Of a stretch of DNA of 50,817 bases, positions 14,066-21,220 are shown in pieces; position 1 is the first letter of the stretch, and each line of letters starts with the position of its first letter. Location of the stretch: positions 1-50,817 of IMG/VR virus record IMGVR_UViG_3300009609_000028, one strand, 5' to 3'. Below the pieces are notes generated by a model. It had not been told where the DNA came from. It ran no database searches and worked only from the letters and a program-made list of their open reading frames with translations. This DNA is from a virus. The translations under genes and the position numbers were made by a program.

Positions 14066-14878
14066 TCACCTCATATTGTAGGTGGGATTCCGCGTGCCTC
14101 TCTGGTAGGCTTGCTTCCACTGGACACGGACATCAGTTCTTTTACCAGCGAACCCACCACTTCCCGTCTTTGGCTCCTTCTCAACAACCTTAACCGAAAG
14201 AGGATGTAGTTCCGCGAGGCGATGCGACGCGGCGGCCTGAGTCTCTTTTGTACGGTAATGAGTAAAACCTCCGGGAGCGCCACTCCCCTTACACTGATCC
14301 CAAGCCGCGTCCGTAAGAACAATGTTCTTCTCCCCAACTTCAAAGAGACTGAGGACAACGTGGTAGTCTTCCATCATGTCAACGGCATCATAGCGAATAC
14401 CATAGTGACGGAGTGCTTCAGGGTTCACGCAATGAACAGCGTTCATTCGCTGGATAGTCTGATGCTTGTCGGGGTAGCACCAGTTATTTCCTTGTCGTGG
14501 TGAGAGTCCAGCGTGGACATAACTCATGTTGGAGAAATTCGGCTGAACCATCTCATCTAGCCAGTCCATAATTCGTTCAACGTCGGCTCCCGCCGGACGG
14601 AGATTATGGGCTCGAGGGTCTTTCCTAACAAAGAATGCTAGATCATCGTCAAGCATAATCACGGGCTGACCCGGCGTAGCAAGCTCATCGACTATCCATT
14701 GGCGTACCCCGCTAAGGGGGCCAGCGGGGCGGGCTACCACGTTTCGAGAACGCTCGAGATGGCTCGAGACCTCATCCGCCGGTACCACTAAGCGGGTAGC
14801 CGCTTGCAGCCTAGGAGTGAGATTGTCCCATGTAAATTGAGCATTTACCCTGTCACGAGTAGGAATGAATATTTGCAT
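14066..14878 (-). CDS. TET-associated-type GT-A glycosyltransferase (probable DNA base glycosyltransferase)
   Basis: This 270-residue protein has the pattern I associate with TET/JBP-associated glycosyltransferases (TAGT): an N-terminal IPTRDRVN strand, the metal- and sugar-nucleotide-binding VIMLDDDLAFF (about residues 73-83, DxD type), HAGLSPRQGNNW (about 119-130), MMEDYHVVLSLFEVG (about 166-180), FTHYRTKETQAAA and a basic C-terminal segment ending RTDVRVQWKQAY. TAGT enzymes are thought to add sugars to hydroxymethylated bases in phage DNA. No TET/JBP oxygenase is in the window, so the acceptor hydroxyl would come from the thymidylate-synthase homologue next to it. The start is ATG 14878 with GGGAGAG upstream. 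The stop lies three bases before the next start. The family call is likely; sugar and acceptor are unknown. Confidence 0.72.
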   Translation of the reverse strand: MQIFIPTRDRVNAQFTWDNLTPRLQAATRLVVPADEVSSHLERSRNVVARPAGPLSGVRQWIVDELATPGQPVIMLDDDLAFFVRKDPRAHNLRPAGADVERIMDWLDEMVQPNFSNMSYVHAGLSPRQGNNWCYPDKHQTIQRMNAVHCVNPEALRHYGIRYDAVDMMEDYHVVLSLFEVGEKNIVLTDAAWDQCKGSGAPGGFTHYRTKETQAAASHRLAELHPLSVKVVEKEPKTGSGGFAGKRTDVRVQWKQAYQRGTRNPTYNMR

Positions 14879-14902
14879 GGAACAATCTCTCCCAGTTAAA
14901 GT

Positions 14903-15064
14903 TTATTCTTCCGGATCTTCGTTGGGCTCTTCAGCGACTTCGTTGTTCGGCTCCACCGGAGGCTCATCCTCGGGCGGCTGCTCTTCAGCGGGCTGCTCCT
15001 CGGGCTGCGGCTCTTCGGCTACGGGTTCAACCGGAGCGTCAACGACCTCATTTTCTTCTTGCAT
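14903..15064 (-). CDS. Very acidic Pro/Glu-rich mini-protein (53 residues)
   Basis: The frame runs from ATG 15064 (AAAGGG upstream) to TAA. Of 53 residues about 22 are Glu or Asp and 12 are Pro, in short repeats such as EEPQPEEQPAEEQPPEDEPP. There are no Lys, Arg, Cys or aromatic residues. It must be unfolded and strongly negative, like DNA-mimic or charge-shield tails. It is much richer in GC than its neighbours and has its own promoter-like site at 15109-15138. It lies between two genes proposed to act in DNA base modification. Possible roles are a DNA mimic inhibiting a host DNA-binding enzyme, or a partner for a basic protein. The composition alone cannot decide, and such low-complexity frames can be chance; the promoter and ribosome site argue that it is real. 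Confidence 0.65.
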   Translation of the reverse strand: MQEENEVVDAPVEPVAEEPQPEEQPAEEQPPEDEPPVEPNNEVAEEPNEDPEE

Positions 15065-15108
15065 GACTTACCCTTTCTATGGTTTTACTGAGGAACCCCA
15101 GTCTTATA

Positions 15109-15138
15109 ACCCTAGCAGGTAATTTCTCAAAACGCTAA
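15109..15138 (-). promoter_or_regulatory. Candidate promoter of the acidic mini-protein
   Basis: On the minus strand TTAGCG (15133-15138), 18 bases, TAGGGT (15109-15114). The spacer begins TTTTGAGAAA, shared with the promoter at 18335-18363 (GCGTTTTGAGAAA in both). It lies in the gap after the gene at 15150 and 45 bases before the next start. Confidence 0.5.
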
Positions 15139-15149
15139 TTCAAAATAAC

Positions 15150-16037
15150 TCAGACCGTGTACGGTTTTGCCTTTCGCCAATCGTAACCAGAGCGTGGACG
15201 TCCTTCACCATTCTTGACTCGGAGATATTTGTCTAGTTCACAAAGGCTGAACTGAACATCTGTAACGCCGTAATCAACGCCTGGAGTCGGCATGTATGGT
15301 CGGAGGTGACCTCCTGTGCTGAGCAGCCCGAGAAGGTCTATCATCTCAGCTACAGCCTTCGGTTGAGACAAAGGCGCTTGCAACGGGCGATCATGCAGAC
15401 GGTTCAAGCCACGAATCGCCCCAGGACCTGCGGGACTCCATGTTAGCTTATCGGTTGCATTTTCCAGGAGAGGAGTCAACATCATATCCAGCGCAATCTC
15501 CTTGGACATGAACGGGCCGATCCCCGGCTGCTGCTGAAGAAACTCTGCGACATCTTGCCAGCGATTACGCTGACAGAGCTCTACCACGCGGGCGGCGCGA
15601 AACCTAAGTGGTGTGAGGAACTGACAAACTACGACATTTTGCTTGGGGTCGGTGCTTCCAGCATTCGTAATAATGTAGGCTCCAGTGAATACCTTCTCAC
15701 CCCGGCTGAGTCTATCATTCGCTGTCTGCAAAAGAAACTCGGGATTCCAACTCTGCTGAAAACCGACAGCAGAACAGAATTCAATGCTGCCAAAGTATCT
15801 GGCGAGAGCGCAGTTAATAACGAGCATTTCCAGATCAGCATCGCGGTTAGGATCGTACCAATTCTTCTTCAGCCAGCGGGTAGTGCGATCATCGGAACGT
15901 CGTATGTTTGTGAACTTGTAGCGACCTAAGATTGGGTCAAGTGTCCAGGGACCTGGAGATCCTTCCTCGCGCATCTGGCGAATTTTCTCGCGTTCATTAA
16001 GGTAGAATACGAAAGTCTCAAAATTCTCTTGGTTCAC
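15150..16037 (-). CDS. aGPT-Pplase / 5-hmdU DNA kinase helical-domain family protein (DNA hypermodification)
   Basis: This 295-residue all-helical protein contains WTLDPILGRYKFTNIRRSDD (about residues 30-49), RWLKKNWYDP, and GEKVFTGAYIITNAG (about 113-127). A glycosylase-like helix-hairpin part follows, with QQPGIGPFMSKEIALDMM (about 178-195). These match the family first described computationally as alpha-glutamyl/putrescinyl-thymine pyrophosphorylase and linked to 5-hydroxymethyl-dU DNA phosphorylation or hypermodification. Members occur in phages whose thymidine is replaced by modified forms. I use the GTG at 16037 (GGAGA upstream), since an upstream GTG at 16094 would run through a terminator hairpin and add an unlikely leader. 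With the thymidylate-synthase homologue and glycosyltransferase downstream it forms a putative thymidine modification set. The family call is by recalled motifs; the exact step is uncertain. Confidence 0.75.
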   Translation of the reverse strand: MNQENFETFVFYLNEREKIRQMREEGSPGPWTLDPILGRYKFTNIRRSDDRTTRWLKKNWYDPNRDADLEMLVINCALARYFGSIEFCSAVGFQQSWNPEFLLQTANDRLSRGEKVFTGAYIITNAGSTDPKQNVVVCQFLTPLRFRAARVVELCQRNRWQDVAEFLQQQPGIGPFMSKEIALDMMLTPLLENATDKLTWSPAGPGAIRGLNRLHDRPLQAPLSQPKAVAEMIDLLGLLSTGGHLRPYMPTPGVDYGVTDVQFSLCELDKYLRVKNGEGRPRSGYDWRKAKPYTV

Positions 16038-16049
16038 AGCGAGTCTCCA

Positions 16050-16084
16050 ACGAAAGAGAGGCGAGTGCCAAAGACACCCGCCTC
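16050..16084 (-). terminator. Intrinsic terminator after the gene at 16109
   Basis: On the minus strand GAGGCGGGTG (16075-16084) pairs with CACTCGCCTC (16058-16067), one G-U pair, seven-base loop, followed by TCTTTCGTT. It ends the transcript of the two GC-rich genes upstream and lies just before the GTG start at 16037. Confidence 0.75.
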
Positions 16085-16108
16085 CCAGTCCCACCCACGG
16101 AAGGTGTA

Positions 16109-16744
16109 TTAGGCCTCGGGCGCTTCCTCGGACTCAGCAGCCGCAGCAGCAGCCGCTTCCGCTTCGTTGAGTTTCGCGAGACCAGCGTTGGTGAGATAGA
16201 CGTAGACCGAAGACTCGCCTTCCTCGTTGCCCGGAACAGACTCGGTACGAACGAGCCCTTCCTTCTCCAGAGAAGCAAGCTGCTTCTCAATGGTCTTGGT
16301 CTTCTTGCCCGTCTCCGTGACGAAGTCCTGGACCGTGATCTGGCTGTTATCCAGATCGCCGGCATCCTGGACCTCACCGCGAGTGCGAATGAAGTTGAGC
16401 GCGTCGATCTCAGCCTGTTGGGCCTTGGTCAACTTCTTCGGCGCCTTGGGCTTCGGTTCCGGTGCCGCGATCGAGGCGTATTCGTGACCGCCATTCTCGT
16501 TGGCGAGATGGCCGTAGCGATTGACCGCATCGCGGACATATGCCTTGATGTACGATGCACCGTAGCCCTGCGACTTCTTGGGCTGGAAATTCTCGAGCAG
16601 GTGCTTTTCCAAGTCCTGGTACGAGACGCCCTCGCCTTTGTCAAGATCGCGCACAGCCTGACGGATTGCATCCACCACGGTTCCTTCACGAACCGCTGTC
16701 GGCCCCATGAACAGGGGCTTTTCGGTGTCAAGTTTCGTTGCCAT
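16109..16744 (-). CDS. Two-part DNA-binding-type protein (winged helix), unknown function
   Basis: This 211-residue protein has an N-terminal helical domain (about residues 15-85: AVREGTVVDAIRQAVRDLDK... YIKAYVRDAVNRYGHLANENG), a charged Pro/Lys linker (APEPKPKAPKKLTKAQQA), and a C-terminal winged-helix-like domain (about 115-195: ITVQDFVTETGKKTKTIEKQ then LASLEKEGLVRTESVPG and VYVYLTNAGL). An Ala/Glu tail (EAEAAAAAAAESEEAPEA) follows. The second domain has the layout of bacterial winged-helix regulators (helix-turn-helix, then a two-strand wing). The gene is GC-rich, sits second in a two-gene unit under the promoter at 17676 and ends at a strong terminator, all signs of high expression. It could be an abundant DNA-binding or transcription-modulating protein. 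No named family is recognised. Confidence 0.75.
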   Translation of the reverse strand: MATKLDTEKPLFMGPTAVREGTVVDAIRQAVRDLDKGEGVSYQDLEKHLLENFQPKKSQGYGASYIKAYVRDAVNRYGHLANENGGHEYASIAAPEPKPKAPKKLTKAQQAEIDALNFIRTRGEVQDAGDLDNSQITVQDFVTETGKKTKTIEKQLASLEKEGLVRTESVPGNEEGESSVYVYLTNAGLAKLNEAEAAAAAAAESEEAPEA

Positions 16745-16768
16745 TCTAAACTCCTTCTAGCGCCTGTA

Positions 16769-17632
16769 TTAGAACGCTTTCTCTTCTCCGGCCTCAGCGT
16801 CGGCATCCGGCTCTTCAACCGCTGCCTTCACTTCACCCGCCTTGATCCGCTCGCGCAGTTGCTTGGCGGTACGAAAGATCTCTCGGCCGTTCTCGAGATC
16901 CATCACCTTCGGTCCCTCGTTGATAAGGAAACCGTACCACGAACCTTGGTCGTTAGACTCAGGTACCGTGGTAATTTCGTAGGAGTAGAAGTAAATGGCG
17001 GGGCGAATTAGCTGACCGTCCTTCCGCTCCATACGATTGCCAATAGTGGAAACCCATCCGCGACCCTTGCGGGCTTGGGAAGCTGCGAAGTTGAGAACCG
17101 CAACCTCGAATTCAAAGGTTTCCTTATTGACCAGCATGATGAAGAACTGAAGGGCGTCCGTGAGTTGGTTGCCCTCATCATCAAACCGCTTGCCCTTGTC
17201 CTTGCCCTCAGCGACTGGTTGAGTCGCATTGAACTTGGAGGGGTCGTCGCCCATGTCGTAGGCTGGACCGGCATTATTCGGCAGCCACGCCATGTAACGA
17301 TGATTGAAGCTCACAGGAACAGCGAGGAAACCAGCCTCACCATTGATGAGCTTCCTGGTCGCCGAGTTGACGAACATGCCCTGCTCGGCACCCTTGAGGA
17401 ATTTCGCATGATTTTTCTGGAGCTCCTTTGAGAGCGCCTGGATAATGCGAACATATGGGATGAGATAATCGGTTTGCGAAAAATCCTGCAAGCCCTCACC
17501 CGCATCAGCGAAAAAGTCTTCCTCTTCCGTTTCTGCGAGATCTGTGGATTCCTGAGGTTTTGTCGCTAGATCTGTGCCGCCAGCCTCGGGCTTGGGATCT
17601 ACCGGTTTCTCAGCTTCCGTTTTCTTTTCCGC
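16769..17632 (-). CDS. Phage DNA-metabolism protein, candidate ssDNA-binding protein
   Basis: The start is ATG 17632 (MAEKKTEAEKPVDPK) because GAGGAG lies six bases upstream; the ATG at 17677 lies upstream of any ribosome site. The protein has 287 residues with acidic disordered ends (TEEEDFFADAGEG near 40 and EEPDADAEAGEEKAF at the tail). The central domain (about residues 55-250) contains DYLIPYVRIIQALSKELQ, GAEQGMFVNSATRKLINGEA, and VPVSFNHRYMAWLPNN, a pattern seen in a widespread, mostly uncharacterised phage family. The acidic C-terminus ending in an aromatic residue (Phe) is what phage single-stranded DNA-binding proteins use to contact polymerase and helicase, and no other SSB is in the window. 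That makes an SSB role attractive but unproven. It heads a two-gene unit behind a good promoter. Confidence 0.7.
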   Translation of the reverse strand, partial: AEKKTEAEKPVDPKPEAGGTDLATKPQESTDLAETEEEDFFADAGEGLQDFSQTDYLIPYVRIIQALSKELQKNHAKFLKGAEQGMFVNSATRKLINGEAGFLAVPVSFNHRYMAWLPNNAGPAYDMGDDPSKFNATQPVAEGKDKGKRFDDEGNQLTDALQFFIMLVNKETFEFEVAVLNFAASQARKGRGWVSTIGNRMERKDGQLIRPAIYFYSYEITTVPESNDQGSWYGFLINEGPKVMDLENGREIFRTAKQLRERIKAGEVKAAVEEPDADAEAGEEKAF

Positions 17633-17675
17633 CATTAGACTCTCCTCTATCAACTGGTTTACCACCAGACATATC

Positions 17676-17703
17676 ACTATAAGCTAGTTTGCTCACAACG
17701 CAA
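17676..17703 (-). promoter_or_regulatory. Candidate promoter of the 16109-17632 unit
   Basis: On the minus strand TTGCGT (17698-17703), 16 bases, TATAGT (17676-17681). The spacer starts TGTGAGCAAA, shared with the promoter at 5518. AT-rich DNA precedes the -35. The first start codon is 44 bases downstream. Confidence 0.65.
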
Positions 17704-17720
17704 GTGATATTTTGCTCGGA

Positions 17721-18269
17721 CTACTTTATTACCGCCCGATCTCCGAAGTAGACACCCCATTGAGCAAGAGGGAGTATCTTGCCGTTTTGAATCTGCTCGC
17801 GCGCAAACGCCATAAAGGTCTGAGGGTGAATGTCTAACTTGATAGTGGGGCTGAATCCCATTTCGCGAAGCGCCGCCGCAGCCTGTTCGGCTTGAGAAGT
17901 ATCACCCTTCTGGAATTGAAGAGCAAGGTTCCGCTTGATGATATCGGCGTGACCATTGTCGTCCAGCCATTCGTAGGCAGATTCCTTGGACTCCGCCGGG
18001 ATAGAACCGACAACAAACTTAACGCTGACCTTCAGCCCTTCCAGCGTTGTGATTTCTTTGACACCAGCCTGATGCAACAGCTCCGGGAGCTGCTTGGTCT
18101 CAATATCAATCTTGCGGCGACCGAGCTCCTTCATCTGGGTTTGGAGATCTTCAATGGTGTTGTCAATGTTCCTAACCTCGCGGGCTAGGTTAGTGATCGC
18201 ACCTTTGAATTTGTCGGCACCCTGAGAAGTGTCTTCCTGTTCAAAGAAGTCTACGTCGTCGTCAGCCAT
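17721..18269 (-). CDS. Coiled-coil phage protein of unknown function
   Basis: This 182-residue protein has an acidic N-terminus (MADDDVDFFEQEDTSQG), a heptad-like coiled coil (about residues 25-62: LAREVRNIDNTIEDLQTQMK...), and then an alpha/beta domain with LPELLHQAGVKEITTLEGLK, AYEWLDDNGHADIIK and DIHPQTFMAFAREQIQNGKI. The same order of blocks recurs in many phage proteins located among replication genes, without a known role. It ends in TAG, one of five amber stops in the window. It overlaps the end of the upstream gene by eight bases. The promoter-like site at 18335 would drive it. A role near DNA metabolism is inferred from position only. Confidence 0.78.
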   Translation of the reverse strand: MADDDVDFFEQEDTSQGADKFKGAITNLAREVRNIDNTIEDLQTQMKELGRRKIDIETKQLPELLHQAGVKEITTLEGLKVSVKFVVGSIPAESKESAYEWLDDNGHADIIKRNLALQFQKGDTSQAEQAAAALREMGFSPTIKLDIHPQTFMAFAREQIQNGKILPLAQWGVYFGDRAVIK

Positions 18270-18627
18270 AATCTGCTTCCTTTTCTAAACAAACTTCAAC
18301 AGGAGAATAGAACCCGGTAACAGGTTGCCCATGCCTTATATTACGATTTTTCTCAAAACGCAAAAACCGAAACTTGTTTATGCCTAGATCAATGAGCACC
18401 ATTCCAGTGATGATCGCTGATAGAGGATCCCCTCCAGCCCAGACTATGAAGTCTTCGTTAGGCCGGAAGTCTTTGAGCGCACGACGCAGTTTCTCAAAAG
18501 ACAGCTCGGGATTCGCGCAAGTGCGATCACCTGCTGAGAGGACAAAGCAGATCTCGCCATACACGCCCGCCGCGCTGACGTCGGCCTGGAAGCGGGTGGC
18601 TTGCAGGACAAAGACTTTATTCGTCAT
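18262..18627 (-). CDS. Small conserved-type phage protein, function unknown
   Basis: I start at ATG 18627 (MTNKVFVLQATRFQADVS), eleven bases inside the end of the helicase gene; a TTG six bases earlier is also open. The 121 residues form an alpha/beta pattern with a glycine motif FIVWAGGDPLSAIITGMVLI (about residues 60-79) followed by RFLRFEKNRN and a C-terminal PVTGFYSPVEV. The block resembles a small Rossmann-like or nucleotide-binding fold, but no known family is named here. It is translated with the SNF2 helicase and the coiled-coil gene. Confidence 0.72.
   Translation of the reverse strand: MTNKVFVLQATRFQADVSAAGVYGEICFVLSAGDRTCANPELSFEKLRRALKDFRPNEDFIVWAGGDPLSAIITGMVLIDLGINKFRFLRFEKNRNIRHGQPVTGFYSPVEVCLEKEADYG
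18335..18363 (-). promoter_or_regulatory. Candidate internal promoter within the 18262 gene
   Basis: On the minus strand TTGCGT (18358-18363), 17 bases, TATAAG (18335-18340); spacer begins TTTGAGAAA. It lies inside the coding region of the small gene and 66 bases before the start of the coiled-coil gene at 18269. Confidence 0.5.
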
Positions 18628-20380
18628 CAGCAAAAAGATCCCTTATGTCTATTAGGTTCTCAGCGATAGCCTTCTTATCTTTGAGTACCTTATCTATTCG
18701 GTCATCCACAGTCTTAGGTGCGATAAGATAATGGTAGTTCACAACCTTATGCTGCCCGATGCGATGGACTCGGTCATTAGCCTGGAGTTCATTCTCTAGG
18801 GAGAAGTCTCTCGCATACCAGATGACCTCGGAAGCGACAGTAAGATTGAGACCGAAGAAAGCAGCCTTTGAACCGATGAAGACCTTAACGTCTGGGTCGT
18901 CCCGGAAGCGCCTGATGCTTTCAGCCTTATCCTTAGTTCGGCCGACATAATCCACCCATCCAATCTTCGCTGCGGTGAGCGCCCTTGTGAGAAGATTCCA
19001 ATCACCTTCGAATTTGATGTAGACGATGACCTTACTCTGGGATTCACGGATAATATCTAAGGTACGTTCCACACGGTTGTTATCAAATTCTTGGTAGATT
19101 TCGGGCTCAACAATTTTCCCAGTATCTGGATCCTTCTTTGGGCGCTTCCAAATGAATCCGCCGATTAGCTGTTGGAAACGTATCAAGCGAGTGATTGCCA
19201 TACGAGCTGTGAGGATTCCAGCTTCCAAGTCAAGGAAGAAGTCCTTCTTCATCTTGGCATACATATCTTTCTGCTCTTGGGTGAGCAAGACTTCCTGCCT
19301 AATATAATTTCGCTCAGGCAAATCCAAGCAATCCTCTTTCAGCACGCGGTAGGTGTAGGAATCAATCTTACGCTTGAGTTCGTCTTCGTTGATGTAGCCG
19401 GTGATCTTGTTAAATTTCTTCCTATTCTTCCCAGAACCTACTTCAATCAAGGTAAGCTGGCAGAAATGATTCCGGAAAGCATAGAAGCTATTGTAGCCGA
19501 GGATATGCTTATCCAAGAAGTAGAACTGAGAATAGATATCTTCCACTCCCTGTGAGATCGGGGTGCCCGTCAGAATGCGCCGATATTTCGCTAACTTACC
19601 CAGCTCGCACAGAGTCTTAGTGCGCTTAGAATTAGGATCTTTAATTCGGCTACTCTCATCTACCACGAGCATCGCGTTGCAACTGAGCAGAAGTTCCTGT
19701 AAGAGTTTCTTACCGCTCGTATGACTCATCATGTCAATATGAATAGCGATGATCCTAAGACCATCCTTGAATTCCTTAGCCTTACGAAACTGCCTAGCCT
19801 CATCTAGAGTTGGTGACGCTACTGTGTACCCGCCCGCGTAAGGGATAGACTCAAGAAAGTGCTCGGGCACCTGCTCATTAATCCACTGAGCGTGTACTCC
19901 GTTCGGCGCTACAATAATGAGAGTGTCTATCCGTCCTGCCTCACCGCCGTTGAGATAGATATCCGCAGCATCATCAAGTAGAGTTTTGGTCTTTCCAGTT
20001 CCCTGCTCCATGAAGTAACCGAAGGCGACTTTACCTCTGGCGAGTGAAAATGCTTTAAGCTGATGCTGGTATGGAACAGTCCTGAAAGGGAATTCAACAC
20101 TTTCTGGCTCAAGCCAACGAGCATCCCTAGTGTTCTTCTCGGCGAGACGCATCGCCCGGAATTGCTCCACTAGGTTGGCCGCTGGCCCGCGCCAAGTGAT
20201 GCCCTCCAAACGTATGTCTAGATACTCTAGGTTGCTCCTCGAGAGCTCTATGAAGGGTTTGCCCTGTACATACCGCTTGCGGCCCGGGAGCTCTGCAAGA
20301 ACGTTAAAGACGTGCGGAGGTATGCGGTCATTAATCCACGCCTTCTTATCGTCGGAGTCTATCGTGATTTGTATATTCAC
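18617..20380 (-). CDS. SNF2-family helicase/translocase
   Basis: This 587-residue superfamily 2 ATPase translocates on double-stranded DNA. It starts at GTG 20380 (MNIQITIDSDDKK) with no better ATG nearby. An N-terminal HARP-like stretch (about residues 1-85) precedes the core. Motif I is FMEQGTGKTKTLLD (about 123-136), motif II is LVVDESSRIKD (about 243-253), motif III is RRILTGTPISQG (about 268-279), and late motifs are YIKFEGDWNLL, GLNLTVASEVIWY and NDRVHRIGQHKVVNYH (about 539-554), the last being diagnostic of SNF2 proteins. DESS in place of DEAH is usual for phage members. Related phage genes occur in replication modules with family A polymerase and may act in fork restart or recombination. 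It directly follows the last tail gene with a gap of 12 bases. Confidence 0.93.
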   Translation of the reverse strand: MNIQITIDSDDKKAWINDRIPPHVFNVLAELPGRKRYVQGKPFIELSRSNLEYLDIRLEGITWRGPAANLVEQFRAMRLAEKNTRDARWLEPESVEFPFRTVPYQHQLKAFSLARGKVAFGYFMEQGTGKTKTLLDDAADIYLNGGEAGRIDTLIIVAPNGVHAQWINEQVPEHFLESIPYAGGYTVASPTLDEARQFRKAKEFKDGLRIIAIHIDMMSHTSGKKLLQELLLSCNAMLVVDESSRIKDPNSKRTKTLCELGKLAKYRRILTGTPISQGVEDIYSQFYFLDKHILGYNSFYAFRNHFCQLTLIEVGSGKNRKKFNKITGYINEDELKRKIDSYTYRVLKEDCLDLPERNYIRQEVLLTQEQKDMYAKMKKDFFLDLEAGILTARMAITRLIRFQQLIGGFIWKRPKKDPDTGKIVEPEIYQEFDNNRVERTLDIIRESQSKVIVYIKFEGDWNLLTRALTAAKIGWVDYVGRTKDKAESIRRFRDDPDVKVFIGSKAAFFGLNLTVASEVIWYARDFSLENELQANDRVHRIGQHKVVNYHYLIAPKTVDDRIDKVLKDKKAIAENLIDIRDLFADDE

Positions 20381-20392
20381 GGTTAAGTCTTT

Positions 20393-21217
20393 CTAAGCGG
20401 CAGCTATGTTCTCAAGAGTCCATGTCTGGCTGTGAGTATTATAAGAGTCAAAAGAAATTGTTCTCCCTTCAGTGATCGTACAATAAAATGTCATTTTCTG
20501 TAGGTATTTCGTATCCTCAACATCAAGACAAGCAAGAAATTCTTTCCCGGCACCCCGCCAATAATTGAATTCCCAAGCAAAGTCCATCATCTCAGCTTTA
20601 CTTAAGAAATCCATCTGCACCGAGGCACCGGGGATAGGCGGAATATAATCTAGCACTAACGTCCCACGATCGGTGCGCTCATGGCGCGAAAGATCTAAGA
20701 AGTTAACTTGCGATCCATACTGCCAGCCGTAGGTCGGCTTCCATTTAAGACCGACAAACAACCGCCCAAAGAATGGAAGGACACCACCTGTGTTCGTTGG
20801 AGTAATACGAATATAGCGATAGGTCAATACTGTAGGGGAAACGAACAGCGTCAGATTACGCCTGAGCATATGCTTCTGGTTTTGGACTGTCTGTCCAGCG
20901 ACTGTATGAGCTAAAGCCAGAGTTCCAGCCGCCTGGAGAGTTACCCAAACAGAATTATTCGTGCTGCCTTCCACGAGTATTGTGGCGTCATGCGCTAGAT
21001 TCGTATGGATCAATGAGATCACATCCCAGCTCTTCGCAGCACCTAAGTCCCACGTGATTACCGGGGCAACCTGAGTAGCTAGCATCACCTGCGTAGGATC
21101 GTAAGTGAGAAGATTACTCGCAGGGTATGATGCGTTTGCGTGTGCGCTCGCAGGTACAGTGGTCACCTTGTCATAGTCAGGGTGCTGTTCTATTGGGGCG
21201 ACGAAGAAAATGCTCAC
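20393..21217 (-). CDS. Distal tail protein with discoidin-like carbohydrate-binding fold (probable)
   Basis: This 274-residue protein begins at GTG 21217 behind a strong GGAGG. The first half has the F5/8 type C (discoidin) pattern: ASYPASNLLTYDP, then ITWDLGAAKSWDVISLIHTN, ILVEGSTNNSVW, and YRYIRITPTNTGG (residues about 30-150). The second half is beta-rich (GWQYGSQVNFLDLSRHERTD...). Such modules bind surface sugars. As the last gene of the tail cluster it is likely a distal tail or receptor-contacting component. It ends in TAG; the reading frame then continues for four codons straight into the GTG of the SNF2 helicase, which is in the same frame. Readthrough fusion is possible on paper but functionally odd. 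Confidence 0.75.
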   Translation of the reverse strand: MSIFFVAPIEQHPDYDKVTTVPASAHANASYPASNLLTYDPTQVMLATQVAPVITWDLGAAKSWDVISLIHTNLAHDATILVEGSTNNSVWVTLQAAGTLALAHTVAGQTVQNQKHMLRRNLTLFVSPTVLTYRYIRITPTNTGGVLPFFGRLFVGLKWKPTYGWQYGSQVNFLDLSRHERTDRGTLVLDYIPPIPGASVQMDFLSKAEMMDFAWEFNYWRGAGKEFLACLDVEDTKYLQKMTFYCTITEGRTISFDSYNTHSQTWTLENIAAA

Positions 21218-21220
21218 GTC

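Noticed and set aside
20378-20395. Readthrough fusion of the last tail protein (UAG) to the SNF2 helicase, which is in the same frame
   Set aside because: The frame match is real, but a tail-helicase fusion makes no functional sense, and chance gives one in three. The helicase has its own GTG start.
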